DNA of 64,000 nucleotides from an uncultured Oscillospiraceae bacterium (GTDB lineage: Bacteria > Bacillota > Clostridia > Oscillospirales > Oscillospiraceae): positions 20,777 to 84,776 of the forward strand of contig CAJUPW010000010.1 in NCBI GenBank assembly GCA_910588635.1, written 5' to 3'. The notes beneath the pieces were generated by a model. That model had not been told where the DNA came from and made no database searches. It saw nothing but the letters and a program-made list of their open reading frames with translations. How positions within the stretch are numbered: the stretch's first letter is position 1; the number at the start of each line of letters is the position of its first letter. Both the position numbers and the translations under genes were made by a program. Of this stretch, positions 16,614 through 25,294 are shown piece by piece.

Positions 16614-16654
16614 AAAAACTGCCGATCAGATGACCGATAATGTCCATCTGATCG
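16614..16654 (-). terminator. minus-strand terminator for the phosphatase operon
   Basis: A 10-bp stem CGATCAGATG (16623-16632) / CATCTGATCG (16645-16654) is followed, read on the minus strand, by GGCAGTTTTT. It is the natural end of the minus-strand transcript from 17407. Confidence 0.65.
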
Positions 16655-16666
16655 ACGCATAAATCC

Positions 16667-16700
16667 GGCGCTTGAAATTCAGCGCCCGTTTTCTTTTTTT
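16667..16700 (+). terminator. second plus-strand terminator, convergent region
   Basis: GGCGCT (16667-16672) and AGCGCC (16681-16686) form a short stem followed by CGTTTTCTTTTTTT. It may stop read-through into the minus-strand genes. Confidence 0.55.
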
Positions 16701-16715
16701 CCTTACGTCCTCTTG

Positions 16716-16940
16716 TTACCACTCCCGCTGGATATCCTTTTCATCAATCTGATATGAGGAAAGAAACTCCGCAAGGTCATCGCTGTCCCGAATCAACATC
16801 AGCTCCCGAAATTTTCCGCTGACAGGGTCTTTGAAACCCGCCACCTGTTCGCCGGTGCAGATGCTGGAGCGGATGACAGGTACTTTCCCGGCTATGTCGC
16901 AAGGAATGGGGGGTTGCCGTTTCTTTCTCCCAAACATCAT
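16716..16940 (-). CDS. small hypothetical protein coupled to the LMW phosphatase
   Basis: 74 residues (MMFGRKKRQPPIPCDIAG...KDIQREW). It begins with a basic segment, contains GKVPVIRSSICTGEQVAGF, and ends acidic; there is no membrane segment. I do not recognise a family. The ATG at 16940 overlaps the stop of the phosphatase gene (ATGA) and has GGGGAGG just upstream; the next codon is also ATG. The tight coupling suggests a shared task with the phosphatase. Confidence 0.7.
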   Translation of the reverse strand: MMFGRKKRQPPIPCDIAGKVPVIRSSICTGEQVAGFKDPVSGKFRELMLIRDSDDLAEFLSSYQIDEKDIQREW

Positions 16941-17407
16941 GAATCCTCCCCAGTCTTTACACGCTCCAACAGTCCCCGACACCCCGCCAGTACATCCTGC
17001 CAGGTGGTCTCGAAATCACCGGTGTACCAGGGATCCGCCACATCCTCGCCGGGCCTGCCGGCGTACTTCAGCATGGCGTGGATTTTGCCGTACGGGTCCC
17101 CGCCACAGATGCGGCACATATTCCGCAGGTTGGCCTTGTCCATTCCAATCAGGAGATCGAAACGGCCGTAGTCGCTGTCCCGGAGCTGCTGGGCCGTTTT
17201 GCCAGCGCAGCCGATCCCATGCTCGGCCAGCTTGCGGCGGACAGGAGGATAAACAGGGTTACCGATCTCCTCGGTACTGGTAGCGGCGGATTCGATATAA
17301 AACTGATCCTCCACCCCAGCTTTGCTCACCAGATCCTTCATTACGAACTCGGCCATTGGGCTGCGGCATATGTTGCCGTGGCAAACGAAAAGTATTCTTA
17401 TCATCAT
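16937..17407 (-). CDS. low-molecular-weight protein-tyrosine phosphatase
   Basis: 156 residues. The catalytic P-loop is at the very start, VCHGNICRSPMAE, matching CX5R(S/T); the general acid loop is DPWYTGD near residue 125. The length is normal for the family, which removes phosphate from protein tyrosine or arginine in the cytoplasm. I chose the ATG at 17407 because GGAG lies seven bases upstream and it puts the P-loop at the usual distance; a longer open frame upstream has no family match. First gene of a two-gene minus-strand unit. Confidence 0.92.
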   Translation of the reverse strand: MMIRILFVCHGNICRSPMAEFVMKDLVSKAGVEDQFYIESAATSTEEIGNPVYPPVRRKLAEHGIGCAGKTAQQLRDSDYGRFDLLIGMDKANLRNMCRICGGDPYGKIHAMLKYAGRPGEDVADPWYTGDFETTWQDVLAGCRGLLERVKTGEDS

Positions 17408-17438
17408 TTGTTTGCTCCGTATTGATTGTCTTTTTTTC

Positions 17439-17467
17439 AGTATAGCACACCTCATCCCGAAAGTCGA
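17439..17467 (-). promoter_or_regulatory. promoter of the LMW phosphatase operon
   Basis: On the minus strand TCGACT (17467-17462), a 17-base spacer, and TATACT (17444-17439) stand about 35 bases before the start codon. Confidence 0.6.
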
Positions 17468-17614
17468 GGACGATTTCCAAATGTGCCCCGGATGCAATTT
17501 TCGCCGGAGCTCCCTTCGACCAACCGAACCGAGAGCGGAGCGAATGCACCATTCTCGTTCCTGAAGTGTCATATCTGCTTTCACTTTCTTCCGTTCCGCT
17601 TCATCCTTCTTCTC

Positions 17615-17643
17615 TTGCAAACGATCAGTTCAGTTGATATAAT
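17615..17643 (+). promoter_or_regulatory. promoter of the LysR gene
   Basis: TTGCAA (17615-17620), exactly 17 bases, then TATAAT (17638-17643), 46 bases before the LysR ATG. The rest of 17468-17614 shows no supported feature. Confidence 0.75.
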
Positions 17644-17689
17644 GATTTGCAGCCTGGAGGATTTTTGACAGATACTGCGAGGTAGTACC

Positions 17690-18640
17690 ATGAAAATGCA
17701 CTATTGGAGAATTTTCGTCGCCGTTTGTGAAAGCGGCAGTGTCTCGGCGGCAGCCCGTAAGCTCTTTGTAACACAACCCACCGTCAGCCGTGTCATCATG
17801 GAAATTGAACGGCATTATGGCCTGCGGCTGTTTGAACGAATCAATAACCATCTCATTTTAACCTCGGACGGACTTGCTATTTTAGGCTATGCCAGAGAAC
17901 TCCTTCTCCACTGCGAACAGATGGAGACCGCAATTATGGGGCTGAGCAACCGGCACCGGCTCCGCGTTGGGCTGAGCCCCACATTTTCCCACTCCATCAT
18001 CATGGATATCTTGAAAAAGTTCCAGATTCAATACCCCGATGTAGAGGTTACCCTTTGCGTCGATCAGGCCTCCTATCTGATCGAGCGGATGACGGCGGGT
18101 GAGTTTGACATCGTCGTTTCCCATCGTATGCAGGAATCGAAGAGTTTTTTGATCCAAGAAATACCGGGGGATGAACATTTCTTTTTTGCAAAACGGAAAA
18201 ATATTTCTCCAGATAAACAAATTCTCTCTTTTGATGAGCTGAAAAAAAAGAAGCTCTGTTTAAAAATTAAGGGACATGTCTCAAGGGACATGCTGGATTC
18301 CCTGACTCAGGAGCGGTATGGGCTCTTATTTTCACCTGTTTTGGAGAGTGTGGACGCACGGGCGGTTGTCGGCTTTGTTTTGAATATAAAAAATAGTGTG
18401 GGTATGCTCCCCTATTGGGAGTTGCACGAATATTTAGTCAAGGACCTTATCTCCATTATTCAAGTAAGAGAGTTTAAAAGCACCAGAAATTTTTGCGTGA
18501 TTTCCAGAAAAAGAAAGACCGCGCCAGGTGAAAAGATGTTCGTCTCGCTTGTGCAATCAGTCCTTCAGGATTACAAGGTCTATATGGAGAAACAACTGCA
18601 GGCCATCGGATACCCGTATGTACCGGATACTGAGCCTTAG
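17690..18640 (+). CDS. LysR-type transcriptional regulator
   Basis: 316 residues. The N-terminal winged helix-turn-helix is clear (IFVAVCESGSVSAAARKLFV, TQPTVSRVIMEIERHYGLRL), followed by the linker helix and a periplasmic-binding-like effector domain (from about 90). LysR proteins are tetrameric and need a small co-inducer. The C-terminus is somewhat longer than average. GAGGT lies before the ATG. It points the same way as, and is separated by a terminator from, the catabolic gene cluster starting at 18948, whose upstream region carries an inverted repeat suited to a LysR protein. Control of that cluster is inferred from position. Confidence 0.92.
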   Translation: MKMHYWRIFVAVCESGSVSAAARKLFVTQPTVSRVIMEIERHYGLRLFERINNHLILTSDGLAILGYARELLLHCEQMETAIMGLSNRHRLRVGLSPTFSHSIIMDILKKFQIQYPDVEVTLCVDQASYLIERMTAGEFDIVVSHRMQESKSFLIQEIPGDEHFFFAKRKNISPDKQILSFDELKKKKLCLKIKGHVSRDMLDSLTQERYGLLFSPVLESVDARAVVGFVLNIKNSVGMLPYWELHEYLVKDLISIIQVREFKSTRNFCVISRKRKTAPGEKMFVSLVQSVLQDYKVYMEKQLQAIGYPYVPDTEP

Positions 18641-18712
18641 GCAAGCGCTGATTCAATCCAAGTGTACAGATTTGCGCCGGATATTTTTGCCGGCAAGTGA
18701 TTTTTACCAAAA

Positions 18713-18758
18713 ACCACCCTAAATGGGAGCTTTACGCCCTCATTTAGGGTGGTTTTTT
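18713..18758 (+). terminator. terminator after the LysR gene (bidirectional)
   Basis: A perfect 13-bp stem ACCACCCTAAATG (18713-18725) / CATTTAGGGTGGT (18741-18753) is flanked by A-run and T-run. Confidence 0.9.
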
Positions 18759-18793
18759 CGGTTATTTCTGAGCATATCACATATTCTTCCGTC

Positions 18794-18818
18794 AAACCAT
18801 AAAAAAATCGTATGGTTT
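18794..18818. promoter_or_regulatory. candidate LysR operator
   Basis: AAACCATA (18794-18801) and TATGGTTT (18811-18818) form a perfect 8-bp inverted repeat with nine bases between. The inner part ATA-N9-TAT fits the T-N11-A pattern of LysR recognition sites. It lies in the AT-rich leader 130 bases before the C45 gene and just downstream of the lysR terminator. Confidence 0.55.
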
Positions 18819-18947
18819 TATATCAAAAATAGAAAAGTACTATGATATTTTGAATAAATATAATTGAAAAAATGCTCAATATCAGTAAAATATGACTATA
18901 CAAATATAGAATCCCTGATTACAGAAATTGAATGGAGATGTGTCAAG

Positions 18948-20030
18948 ATGAAAATAGCCTGTATCGGCTCGTATTATGACCAGGGCTTTTCCCATGGGCG
19001 CGCCGCAAAGAAACTGATCGGAGAAAACCTGGCTTTAATACACCAGATTTTGAGTGAAAAGAAATCCGATTTGGAGTTGTATACCAGTTTTGTGAGCAAG
19101 CACTTTAAAAATGTATTTAACCTGGAGCCCTATCTGGAGGAAGAACTGCGGGGAATTGCGGATGGCTCCGGATATTCCTTCTGGGACATCATGATGCTGA
19201 ACGCAAACTTTTATTTTTTCGCTGATAAGATTGTCGCGGCTCCCGAGGAATGCAGTGTAATCATTGCCGGCCCCCAGGCCACGCTGGACCGCAAGACCTA
19301 CTTTATAAAAAACAGAGACATGCACTATCCGTTCCAAACCGTCATTTTGGAGCGCAGGTTTGAGGATGGCGTGCGGATATCAGAGGTTGATCTGGCTGGT
19401 ATTGTTACCTTTCCCGGCAGCGCTTTCAATCATTACGGCCTGGGTGTTTCCACAACCGGAGTCTGGTCGCCCAACATTCCGCTGGATTTCGGCCTGATCG
19501 GAAATCTGCCCTACTCCTTCTCCCCCCACACCTTTGTGCGAAATTTCAAAACGGTGGATGAGGTCCTGGCATTTTTAGAGGGCAAGTACCCCTACAAAAT
19601 ATCCCGCTCCAATCTGTTCTTAATTGACCCGACAAAAGCGGTGCGTGTCGAAACCACAGATAAAGGTTTTCGCGTTTGTGAGTGGAAAAACGATCTGTTG
19701 GTGGGTACCAACCACTTCCATCATCCGGATTTTCTCCCCTATAACCCAGACCGCGCCCACTATCAGTCCACATACCAGCGTTACGACCGTGCGATGGAGA
19801 TGCTTGAAGAAAACTACGGCAGGCTCCGCTTCCAGGATATGCTTGAGATTGCGTCCGACCACATGCACGGCGAAAACTGTCTGTGCCGTCACGGTGAAAA
19901 CGGCGGAGGCATCACCATTTGCTCCACCATCACCTGCCTGGAGGATCAAAAGAGCTGGACCGCTGTCAGAAATCCCTGTGAAGCCCTTATCCCGTCCCAT
20001 ATTGATTGTTTGAAAAAGGAGTCACAATAA
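18948..20030 (+). CDS. C45 family Ntn hydrolase (acyl-CoA:6-APA acyltransferase-like)
   Basis: 360 residues. The N-terminal helical part (GSYYDQGFSHGRAAKKLI; EEELRGIADGSGYSFWDIM) precedes the Ntn core, in which Cys102 (PEECSVIIAG) is the likely autoprocessing nucleophile; FIKNRDMHYP and the later GTNHFHHP and HGENCLCRHGENG segments match the family. C45 enzymes are autoproteolytically activated amidohydrolases or acyltransferases that cleave amide bonds of small acylated or peptide molecules. I start at ATG 18948 (GGAG ten bases upstream; conserved start MKIACIGSYYDQGFSHG) rather than at the earlier in-frame 18864. The stop is immediately followed by the next ATG. First gene of the locus, so its substrate is probably what the transporter brings in. 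Confidence 0.82.
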   Translation: MKIACIGSYYDQGFSHGRAAKKLIGENLALIHQILSEKKSDLELYTSFVSKHFKNVFNLEPYLEEELRGIADGSGYSFWDIMMLNANFYFFADKIVAAPEECSVIIAGPQATLDRKTYFIKNRDMHYPFQTVILERRFEDGVRISEVDLAGIVTFPGSAFNHYGLGVSTTGVWSPNIPLDFGLIGNLPYSFSPHTFVRNFKTVDEVLAFLEGKYPYKISRSNLFLIDPTKAVRVETTDKGFRVCEWKNDLLVGTNHFHHPDFLPYNPDRAHYQSTYQRYDRAMEMLEENYGRLRFQDMLEIASDHMHGENCLCRHGENGGGITICSTITCLEDQKSWTAVRNPCEALIPSHIDCLKKESQ

Positions 20031-21314
20031 ATGAAACTCTCAACAGAAGACTGCCAGGCCTATCTTCATGTGCTAAAGGAAGAACTCATCCCTGCCATGG
20101 GGTGTACCGAGCCTATCGCAATTGCCTTTGCAGCGGCGCGGGCCCAGGAGCTGCTGGGGGAACCGGCGTCCTCTGCCCATGTAGAGGCCAGCGGAAACAT
20201 GATTAAGAATGTAAAAAGTGTCATTGTCCCCAACACGGACGGTATGAAAGGGATCGAGGCGGCATGTATTGCCGGCATGGTCGCTGGAGATGCAGGAAAA
20301 AAATTACAGGTCATCTCCCGTGTCACAGACCAGCAAAAGAGGGAAATCAAGAGGCTGTCTGAAAATCCCGGTTTCTGCACAGTCTCCCTCTCCCCCTCCG
20401 ACATCCCTCTGTATCTCGCGGTCACACTGACAAGCGATCATCATACGGCCTGCGTCGTAATCGCACAGTCCCATCTGAATATTATTCAGGAGGTGCTGGA
20501 CGGCAATATATTGAAACAAGCCCAACCGGAACCGGCAGACAGTACAACAGGGGGAAATGCCTTTGACTTTATGCGTGTGGAGGGTATTTACGAGTATGCC
20601 CAAACAGTCAATCCGGAAGAAGTGCGAGACCTGATTGAACCTCAGCTCTCATACAATCTGGCCATTGCCGAGGAGGGGCTTGCCCATGATTGGGGGGCGA
20701 ACATTGGCAAAGTGCTCTTAAAGCAGGACCCTCACAACGTCCGACAGCGTGCGAAAGCATATGCCGCAGCCGGAAGCGATGCCCGCATGAGCGGCTGCGA
20801 GCTCCCTGTGGTCATCAATTCCGGTTCCGGAAATCAGGGGATTACGGTCTCTATGCCGATCTATATCTATGCGCGGGAGTGGAACGTGCCGGAAACAAAG
20901 CTTTACCGCGCACTGGTATTGGCAAATCTACTGGGCATCTATCAAAAGAAAAATATCGGCCGCCTGTCCGCCTACTGCGGCGCAGTCAGTGCAGGCTGCG
21001 CCGCCGCCGCCGGGATCGGCTATATGGACGGCGGAGACCTGGATGCCGTTTCCCACATTTTAGTCAACGGTCTGGCCATCGCCTCCGGCGTCATCTGCGA
21101 TGGCGCCAAGCCCTCCTGCGCCGGAAAAATTGCGATCGCGGTAGAGACCGGCCTGCTGGCCTGGGAAATGTATCGGGAGCGCCAGCAGTTCTATGGCGGG
21201 GACGGAATCGTACAAAAGGGCGTAGAGTCTACCATCGTAAACATCGGGCGATTGGGCAGACAGGGAATGCGGCATACAGATATCGAAATTTTGAACATGA
21301 TGATTGGAAAATAA
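20031..21314 (+). CDS. UPF0597 / L-cysteine desulfidase family protein (CyuA-like)
   Basis: 427 residues. The family-defining GCTEPIAIAFAAARAQE stands at 24-40 (Cys25), followed by EASGNMIKNVKSVIVPNTD and a C-terminal half with SGSGNQGITVSMP, YCGAVSAGCAAAAG and CDGAKPSCAGK, whose cysteines can carry the [4Fe-4S] cluster. Characterised relatives (MJ1025, E. coli YhaM/CyuA) convert L-cysteine to pyruvate, ammonia and sulfide; related serine dehydratases share the fold, so another beta-eliminated amino acid is possible. The ATG abuts the stop of the C45 gene (TAA ATG), with AAAAGGAG upstream, so the two are surely co-translated. Complete. Confidence 0.86.
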   Translation: MKLSTEDCQAYLHVLKEELIPAMGCTEPIAIAFAAARAQELLGEPASSAHVEASGNMIKNVKSVIVPNTDGMKGIEAACIAGMVAGDAGKKLQVISRVTDQQKREIKRLSENPGFCTVSLSPSDIPLYLAVTLTSDHHTACVVIAQSHLNIIQEVLDGNILKQAQPEPADSTTGGNAFDFMRVEGIYEYAQTVNPEEVRDLIEPQLSYNLAIAEEGLAHDWGANIGKVLLKQDPHNVRQRAKAYAAAGSDARMSGCELPVVINSGSGNQGITVSMPIYIYAREWNVPETKLYRALVLANLLGIYQKKNIGRLSAYCGAVSAGCAAAAGIGYMDGGDLDAVSHILVNGLAIASGVICDGAKPSCAGKIAIAVETGLLAWEMYRERQQFYGGDGIVQKGVESTIVNIGRLGRQGMRHTDIEILNMMIGK

Positions 21315-21372
21315 CCTTGTTCCCCAGGTAAAAGAGCGCTTTTACCATAAAATATGAAAGGAGTTGGAGCAA

Positions 21373-22557
21373 ATGGACAGACAAACAGTAATCCAGACAC
21401 GCATCAAGAAATTTCAGGCAAAGATGGAGGAAGCCGGGCTTAACTTGGCCGTAGTTTCCCGATCTGTAAATGTTTTTTATTTTACAGATTTTAACCCTCT
21501 AAATTTCAGCATGGCCTCGTACGTTTTGATCCCCGCAAAAGGAGAGGCTTGCCTTTTGCTCAACGCGATCCGCGGCCCCCGCTCCAATGAGTTGTCCGGA
21601 CTGCGCAACATCAAGCTCTACGGCAAGTGGAGCGACAACCCCTCTGTCGCGAAAGACGCCTACGAGGCGATTCGGATCATCGGCCGCTCCTATCAGTTAG
21701 GCGAACTGAAGATCGGCAGCGATTTAGGTTCTCTGACCTATACCGCCTATCTCAAAATCTGTGAGGCGTTGGAGGTAAAGGAGCTGACCGATATCGGCGG
21801 CCTGATTGACGATGAAAAAACCATTAAGGATGAGCTGGCAATTGACCGCATGAGAAAAGCCGCCGTCATCGGCAACGCCGGCATGGACAAGATGATCGCT
21901 GAGCTGCGCGCAGGCGCAACCGAAGCCGCCGCCGTAATGGAAGCCAAATACACAATGCAGAAGGTCTGGCTGGAGAAATTTTCCGAGTATGATGTCACCG
22001 GCTTCGGCTCCCCCGAAGCGTCTATCCAGGATATGCTGACCGCCACCTGTTCCTCCGGCGTCCGTACCTCCTATGGGGCCGAGAGCGCTCGGAATATCGT
22101 ACCAGCCAAAGGAGACCTGGTCCTCCCTATCATCATCGCCAAACTGGGCGGCTACTCCATTGAAAATGAGCGCAGCCTTTATGTGGACCATTTGGACGAC
22201 TACCGCATGAAAGTGTTTGAGACGGTCATTGAGGCCCGTGAGAACGTTTTTCGGGCCATCCGGCCTGGGAAAACCTTTGCCGAACTGTATCAGGAGGCCA
22301 AGACAGTCTTTGAGCGCAATGGGTTTGGAGATTTCCTGCCTGGCCGAATCGGCCATGGCATTGGTATGACCGGCCATGAACACCCCTCTGTGGCCCCGGC
22401 TTACAAGGTGCCGCTGCAGCCTGGCATGGTGTTTACCGTAGAGCCCGGATTGATGTCCGCCAAATTTGGGGGCGTACGTCCCTCCGACACGGTTCTGGTC
22501 ACCGAAACCGGCTACGAACTGCTGACAGACACGGAAAACGGAATCCTGAAAATGTAA
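21373..22557 (+). CDS. M24 family peptidase-like protein (aminopeptidase P / creatinase fold)
   Basis: 394 residues. A creatinase-N-like domain (1-130; NVFYFTDFNPLNFSMASYVL) precedes the pita-bread domain. The C-terminal motifs are normal: GRIGHGIGMTGHEHPSV with the His, and PGMVFTVEPGLM with Glu. The strand that should carry the two Asp metal ligands (usual form DxGxxxxGYxSDxTR) reads LPIIIAKLGGYSIENERS, so both aspartates are replaced. Creatinase itself uses this fold without metal. It therefore may cleave a small C-N bond rather than an Xaa-Pro peptide bond. ATG 21373 has AAAGGAG upstream; an in-frame TTG at 21364 is less likely. It follows the desulfidase gene after 58 bases. Confidence 0.82.
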   Translation: MDRQTVIQTRIKKFQAKMEEAGLNLAVVSRSVNVFYFTDFNPLNFSMASYVLIPAKGEACLLLNAIRGPRSNELSGLRNIKLYGKWSDNPSVAKDAYEAIRIIGRSYQLGELKIGSDLGSLTYTAYLKICEALEVKELTDIGGLIDDEKTIKDELAIDRMRKAAVIGNAGMDKMIAELRAGATEAAAVMEAKYTMQKVWLEKFSEYDVTGFGSPEASIQDMLTATCSSGVRTSYGAESARNIVPAKGDLVLPIIIAKLGGYSIENERSLYVDHLDDYRMKVFETVIEARENVFRAIRPGKTFAELYQEAKTVFERNGFGDFLPGRIGHGIGMTGHEHPSVAPAYKVPLQPGMVFTVEPGLMSAKFGGVRPSDTVLVTETGYELLTDTENGILKM

Positions 22558-22700
22558 CAGGCCGTCAGACAACTGAAAAAGAATCATTTGATTTCGCCAT
22601 CTCCTGACCAGGCAGGAAACTGCCCCTCGTTTACCATGTTCAGCTATACCCCGTATAGTTGGAGTGAAACATACAACACTACTAAAAGGAGGAATCGTTT

Positions 22701-24284
22701 ATGAAACGGGTTTTTGCGCTATCTCTCGCAATGGTCATGACGCTGTCCTGTCTCACAGCGTGCGGAGACAAAACCGGCGGAAATTCTGCCCCCGGCAACG
22801 GAACCGCTTCCAGCGCGCCGGGCCAAAGCACCTATGAAAAGGATACCTTGGTCGTCGCCACCACCAAAGAGACCACGGCGTTGATCACGTTCTATCCCGG
22901 TCTTGGCACTCCGGGTTCCAATATTACGGTACAGTATAACGAGTCCCTGGTTCGGCGCAACGCAGAAGGCACCTTGGAGCCATGGCTGGCTACCTCCTGG
23001 ACGCTGGCAGATGACCTCACCTGGGATTTCATCCTCCGGGAAGACGTAGTCTGGCACAACGGGGAAAAGTTTAACGCGGACGATGTGATTTTCACCTGGA
23101 ACGTCATTACCGAAGAGGGAACCGAGCTGAGCAACGCCGCCGATATTACAGACAACGTTCAAAATATTGAAAAAACAGGGGAATACTCCTTCCGTATTAC
23201 AACGAAGAAACCCTATTCCGGCCTTTTGCTGAAGCTGACCGCCTATCGCTGTTTTGAGGAGACCTATTTCAACGAGGTCGGTCTGGAGGGGTATATGGAG
23301 AAGCCCATCGGAACCGGCCCCTGGAAGTTTGTCAACTGGAACAAGGATGTGGAGATGAACTTTGACGCCTTTGAAGACTACTGGGGCGGCGCGCCTAAGA
23401 TTCCCCACATGAAAATCGTGCCTATTTCCGCGATCGCCTCCCGGGTGGCCGCTCTGGAGGCAGGCGATGTGGATATTATCAGCGGCGTCCCCTCCACCGA
23501 CATTGAGCGGCTGAAGAGCGGCGGCTACACCCTACTGGGCGGCCCCACTACCCGCACCTGCTATGTAGGCATGAACTGCACCGGCGCCGGCGCCAACCCC
23601 GCGCTCAGAGATATTCGCGTACGCGAGGCCTTAAACCGGGCGGTGGATGTTGATCTGATTATTGAGTCCGTACTGGACGGCTACGGCAAGAAAACCTCCG
23701 ACTGTACCTTTAACGAGAGCTACACCGGCTTCCGCAGCGACCTGTCCCGCCCGGAATACGACGTGCAGAAAGCCAAGGAGCTGCTGGCTGAGGCCGGATA
23801 TGGGAACGGCCTGGAGCTGACCATGAGCTATGTTCCTGGCGCCTTCATGAACGACAGCGAGGTGGCCCAGGTTATTGTTGCCATGCTGGCTGAGGTAGGG
23901 GTAACCGTTACCCTGAGCGAAATCGAATCCGGCGTCAAAAACCAGCAGCTCCTGGATGACACGATTACCGACCTCCACCTGGAATCCATGGGCGGCCCCC
24001 AGGCAGACGGCGATTTGATGTATGAGGTCGCCTTCTCCAAGGACGGCCGGTATTCCACCTACAACAACCCCGAGATGGACGCCCTCCACGCCGCAGCCAA
24101 GGCGACGATGGATGAGAAGGAGTGCGCCCAGGCCTGGGGAAAGCTGCAGGAATATGAGACCAAGGAGATGCCCGGTATTGCGCTCTATCAGGTATATGAT
24201 ATCGCCGCTACCAACTCTCACCTGAAAAACTGGACCCCGAGGGCGGACCAGTTTATCGACACCCAGAGCACCTACTTTGAGTAA
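22701..24284 (+). CDS. ABC transporter substrate-binding lipoprotein, family 5 (peptide/nickel type)
   Basis: 527 residues. Lipobox LTAC (Cys21) after a basic-hydrophobic signal; a Gly/Ser/Ala-rich linker; then the SBP_bac_5 domain with LVRRNAEGTLEPWLATSWT, LREDVVWHNGEKFNADDVIF, GTGPWKFVNWN and the C-terminal lobe DIRVREALNRAVDVDLI. Size and motifs fit DppA/OppA proteins that bind peptides or peptide-like molecules outside the membrane. AAAGGAGG precedes the ATG. It heads the transporter genes 24377-28121. The 143-base gap upstream contains a 15-base palindrome CTATAC-CCC-GTATAG (22644-22658) of unknown meaning. Confidence 0.93.
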   Translation: MKRVFALSLAMVMTLSCLTACGDKTGGNSAPGNGTASSAPGQSTYEKDTLVVATTKETTALITFYPGLGTPGSNITVQYNESLVRRNAEGTLEPWLATSWTLADDLTWDFILREDVVWHNGEKFNADDVIFTWNVITEEGTELSNAADITDNVQNIEKTGEYSFRITTKKPYSGLLLKLTAYRCFEETYFNEVGLEGYMEKPIGTGPWKFVNWNKDVEMNFDAFEDYWGGAPKIPHMKIVPISAIASRVAALEAGDVDIISGVPSTDIERLKSGGYTLLGGPTTRTCYVGMNCTGAGANPALRDIRVREALNRAVDVDLIIESVLDGYGKKTSDCTFNESYTGFRSDLSRPEYDVQKAKELLAEAGYGNGLELTMSYVPGAFMNDSEVAQVIVAMLAEVGVTVTLSEIESGVKNQQLLDDTITDLHLESMGGPQADGDLMYEVAFSKDGRYSTYNNPEMDALHAAAKATMDEKECAQAWGKLQEYETKEMPGIALYQVYDIAATNSHLKNWTPRADQFIDTQSTYFE

Positions 24285-24315
24285 GAACCTGTATTCATAG
24301 TTGCAAGCAATACTT

Positions 24316-24345
24316 CCTTGCTGCGCCGTGTACGGCGCAGCAAGG
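24316..24345 (+). other. strong intercistronic hairpin between binding protein and permease genes
   Basis: A perfect 13-bp stem CCTTGCTGCGCCG / CGGCGCAGCAAGG with a TGTA loop and no T-run. Such structures typically protect the upstream mRNA so that the binding protein is made in excess of the membrane parts. Confidence 0.8.
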
Positions 24346-24376
24346 AGAGGTCTAAAAGCCGAGGAGGTGAATTCAT

Positions 24377-25294
24377 GTGGGCCAGTACATAATGAAACGA
24401 CTGGGACAGGCTGTAATCGTTCTGCTGGGTGTCACACTGTTTGTGTTCATCATGCTGAATTTAACGGGGGATCCCACTGATTTTATGCTGGAGCCGGGCG
24501 CCAGCCCGGAAGCAACCGCCGCACTGCGCGAACGATTAGGCTTGGATCAACCGCTGCCCATCCGATACCTGATCTTTATCAAAGGCGTTATCCGGCTGGA
24601 TTTTGGAGACAGCTACTACTATGGTCAACCTGCGATGAGCCTGATTCTGGAACACCTGCCCGCAACGATGCTGCTGGCGTCCGTGTCTCTGGGCCTGGCA
24701 GTTCTGTGGAGCATTCCTGCGGGTATTCTCTCCGCTGTCAAACGCAATTCTGCCTGCGACACGGCAATTCGGTTTATTTCCTTTGTAGGTCAGGCCTTCC
24801 CTACATTCTGGATGGGTCTGTTGCTGATGCTCGTCCTTGCTGTCCGAATGCAGCTGCTGCCCACCTACGGATACGGGAGCTGGAAGCATTTGATAATGCC
24901 TTGCATCGCGCTGTCCACCCATGCGGCAGCCAGTATCACCAGGCTGATGCGTTCCAGCATGTTAGACGTTCTGAATAAAGAATATATCGTCGCAACCAAG
25001 GCCAAGGGCATCGGAAGCTTCAATCTGATCGGACAGCACGCGCTGAAAAACAGCATAAGCTCCGTCATTACTATCGTTGGCATGCAGTTTGCCAGTATGA
25101 TGGGCGGGTCCATTGTGATTGAAAACGTGTTTTCCTATCCCGGAGTCGGCAAGCTTCTGGTACGGGCAATCACCACAAGAGATTTTGCCGTGGTTGAGGC
25201 CGGTGTGTTTGTCATCGCGCTCTTTTTTGTATGTATAAATCTGCTGATTGATATCTCCTACGCACTAATCAATCCGCGCGTGCGATATGACTGA
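24377..25294 (+). CDS. ABC transporter permease, DppB/OppB type
   Basis: 305 residues with six membrane spans. The N-terminus (MKRLGQAVIVLLGVTLFVF) is typical, and the permease loop facing the ATPase (about 185-215; RLMRSSMLDVLNKEYIVATKAKG) contains the EAA-type motif. Translation starts at GTG 24377: the ATG two bases earlier runs into a stop after five codons, and GAGGAGGTGA stands six bases before the GTG. Partner of the DppC-type permease that overlaps it. Confidence 0.92.
   Translation: MGQYIMKRLGQAVIVLLGVTLFVFIMLNLTGDPTDFMLEPGASPEATAALRERLGLDQPLPIRYLIFIKGVIRLDFGDSYYYGQPAMSLILEHLPATMLLASVSLGLAVLWSIPAGILSAVKRNSACDTAIRFISFVGQAFPTFWMGLLLMLVLAVRMQLLPTYGYGSWKHLIMPCIALSTHAAASITRLMRSSMLDVLNKEYIVATKAKGIGSFNLIGQHALKNSISSVITIVGMQFASMMGGSIVIENVFSYPGVGKLLVRAITTRDFAVVEAGVFVIALFFVCINLLIDISYALINPRVRYD

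Noticed and set aside
22558..22700. Cobalamin or other riboswitch before the peptide-binding protein
   Set aside because: Only 143 bases with one small palindrome; no riboswitch core could be recognised.
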